Assembly: GCF_001039355.2 (NCBI RefSeq)
Contig: NW_019775455.1
Span: 78,629-142,628 of the forward strand
Reading direction: 5' to 3'
Origin: Lingula anatina
Lineage: Eukaryota > Brachiopoda > Lingulata > Lingulida > Lingulidae
Length of the DNA stretch: 64,000 bases
Numbering within the stretch: the first letter of the stretch is position 1; the number at the start of each line of letters is the position of its first letter. Position numbers and translations under genes: made by a program. Positions 63,446 through 64,000 of this stretch are shown here, piece by piece. Below the pieces are notes generated by a model, which saw nothing but the letters and a program-made list of their open reading frames with translations, was not told where the DNA came from and did no database searches.

Positions 63446-63569
63446 TCCAAATAGTTTTACTACATAAAAAAGAAAGTAATTTTCTTAACTCTTTACTATA
63501 GACACTTAGTAAAGACACTTTTCTATACTGATCAATGCGTCGTTTTAGTTCGGCGTTTAAGATACCATT

Positions 63570-63896
63570 ATCAGGCCTACCCAACTACCAGACTCTGCAC
63601 CGAATGATCCTGAATTCACCGGTAGATCAGACCACACTACCCGTTTTTAAGGTGTGTGTCAGATCGCATTACACAGTATCAGACGCGACACCGCTCTTGC
63701 CTAGTACGTGATGTGATAGTGATGATTCTCAGCGGGGTTGAAAAGCATTGCATCACCACTAAAAATTTGTTCAGGGTATGATACTGTGTAATGCGATCTG
63801 ACACGCACCTTGAAAACGGGTATACGTAGTGTGGTCTGATCTACCGGTGAATTCAGGATCATTCGGTGCCGAGTCTGGTAGTTGGGTAGGCCTGAT
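63570..63896. mobile_element. Foldback element with about 115-bp arms
   Basis: Left arm atcaggcctacccaactacc to acacagtatcag (63570-63688) is the inverted complement of the right arm (about 63779-63896), with a spacer of about 90 bases. It lies just past the probable AFF polyadenylation site. No coding capacity. Confidence 0.85.
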
Positions 63897-64000
63897 TATA
63901 GAATGCTTATGTGTTTGGGTTGACAAGTGAACTGTTGCATAAATGAGAATGCAAATTTCGAGAACCCGTAAACGTATTAGTTCTGGTATAGTAACTCATT

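Noticed and set aside
1-64000. CRISPR arrays, rRNA, tRNA genes, bacterial operons
   Set aside because: None seen; intron structure and gene family are animal.

Overview
This window looks like a piece of a lophotrochozoan-type animal genome, perhaps a mollusc; no other evidence fixes the species. It is AT-rich, with long introns bounded by GT-AG sites, many simple repeats and many short terminal-inverted-repeat elements. There are no operons, ribosome binding sites or other prokaryotic features.

The only gene I can support runs on the + strand from at least 8744 to 59641. It is an AF4/FMR2-family gene (vertebrate AFF1-AFF4, fly lilliputian), the scaffold of the super elongation complex. I traced 20 coding exons by homology to family motifs, splice sites and codon phase. 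Together they encode about 1557 residues, lacking only the extreme N-terminus. In order the protein has the N-terminal P-TEFb-binding motif, a Ser-rich linker, the ELL-binding-like segment, the conserved ALF-type block, the acidic poly-Ser tract, a long disordered exon carrying the AF9/ENL-binding motif and a lysine/glutamate-rich helix, and a complete C-terminal homology domain ending at TGA 59639-59641. The start exon was not found; it should lie in 1-8743 or outside the window.

Layout: 1-8743 is upstream or first-intron sequence with several MITE-like elements. 8744-47982 holds eight small or medium exons separated by introns of up to 14 kb. One of these introns carries a roughly 4 kb tandem duplication (15478-23182), another a 39-bp minisatellite (27583-28095). 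50219-59641 holds the compact 3' half of the gene. 59642 to about 63420 is a probable long 3' UTR ending at an AATAAA with a GU-rich downstream element. 63570-63896 is a foldback repeat.

Most notable: a reading-frame break inside the big exon near 54437-54440; an antisense copy of one C-terminal-domain exon about 0.9 kb downstream of the original; a coding-looking, GC-rich open stretch without ATG inside the 14 kb intron (38776-39063); the near-identical tandem duplication with an N at its join, which may be unmerged haplotypes; and several long foldback elements.
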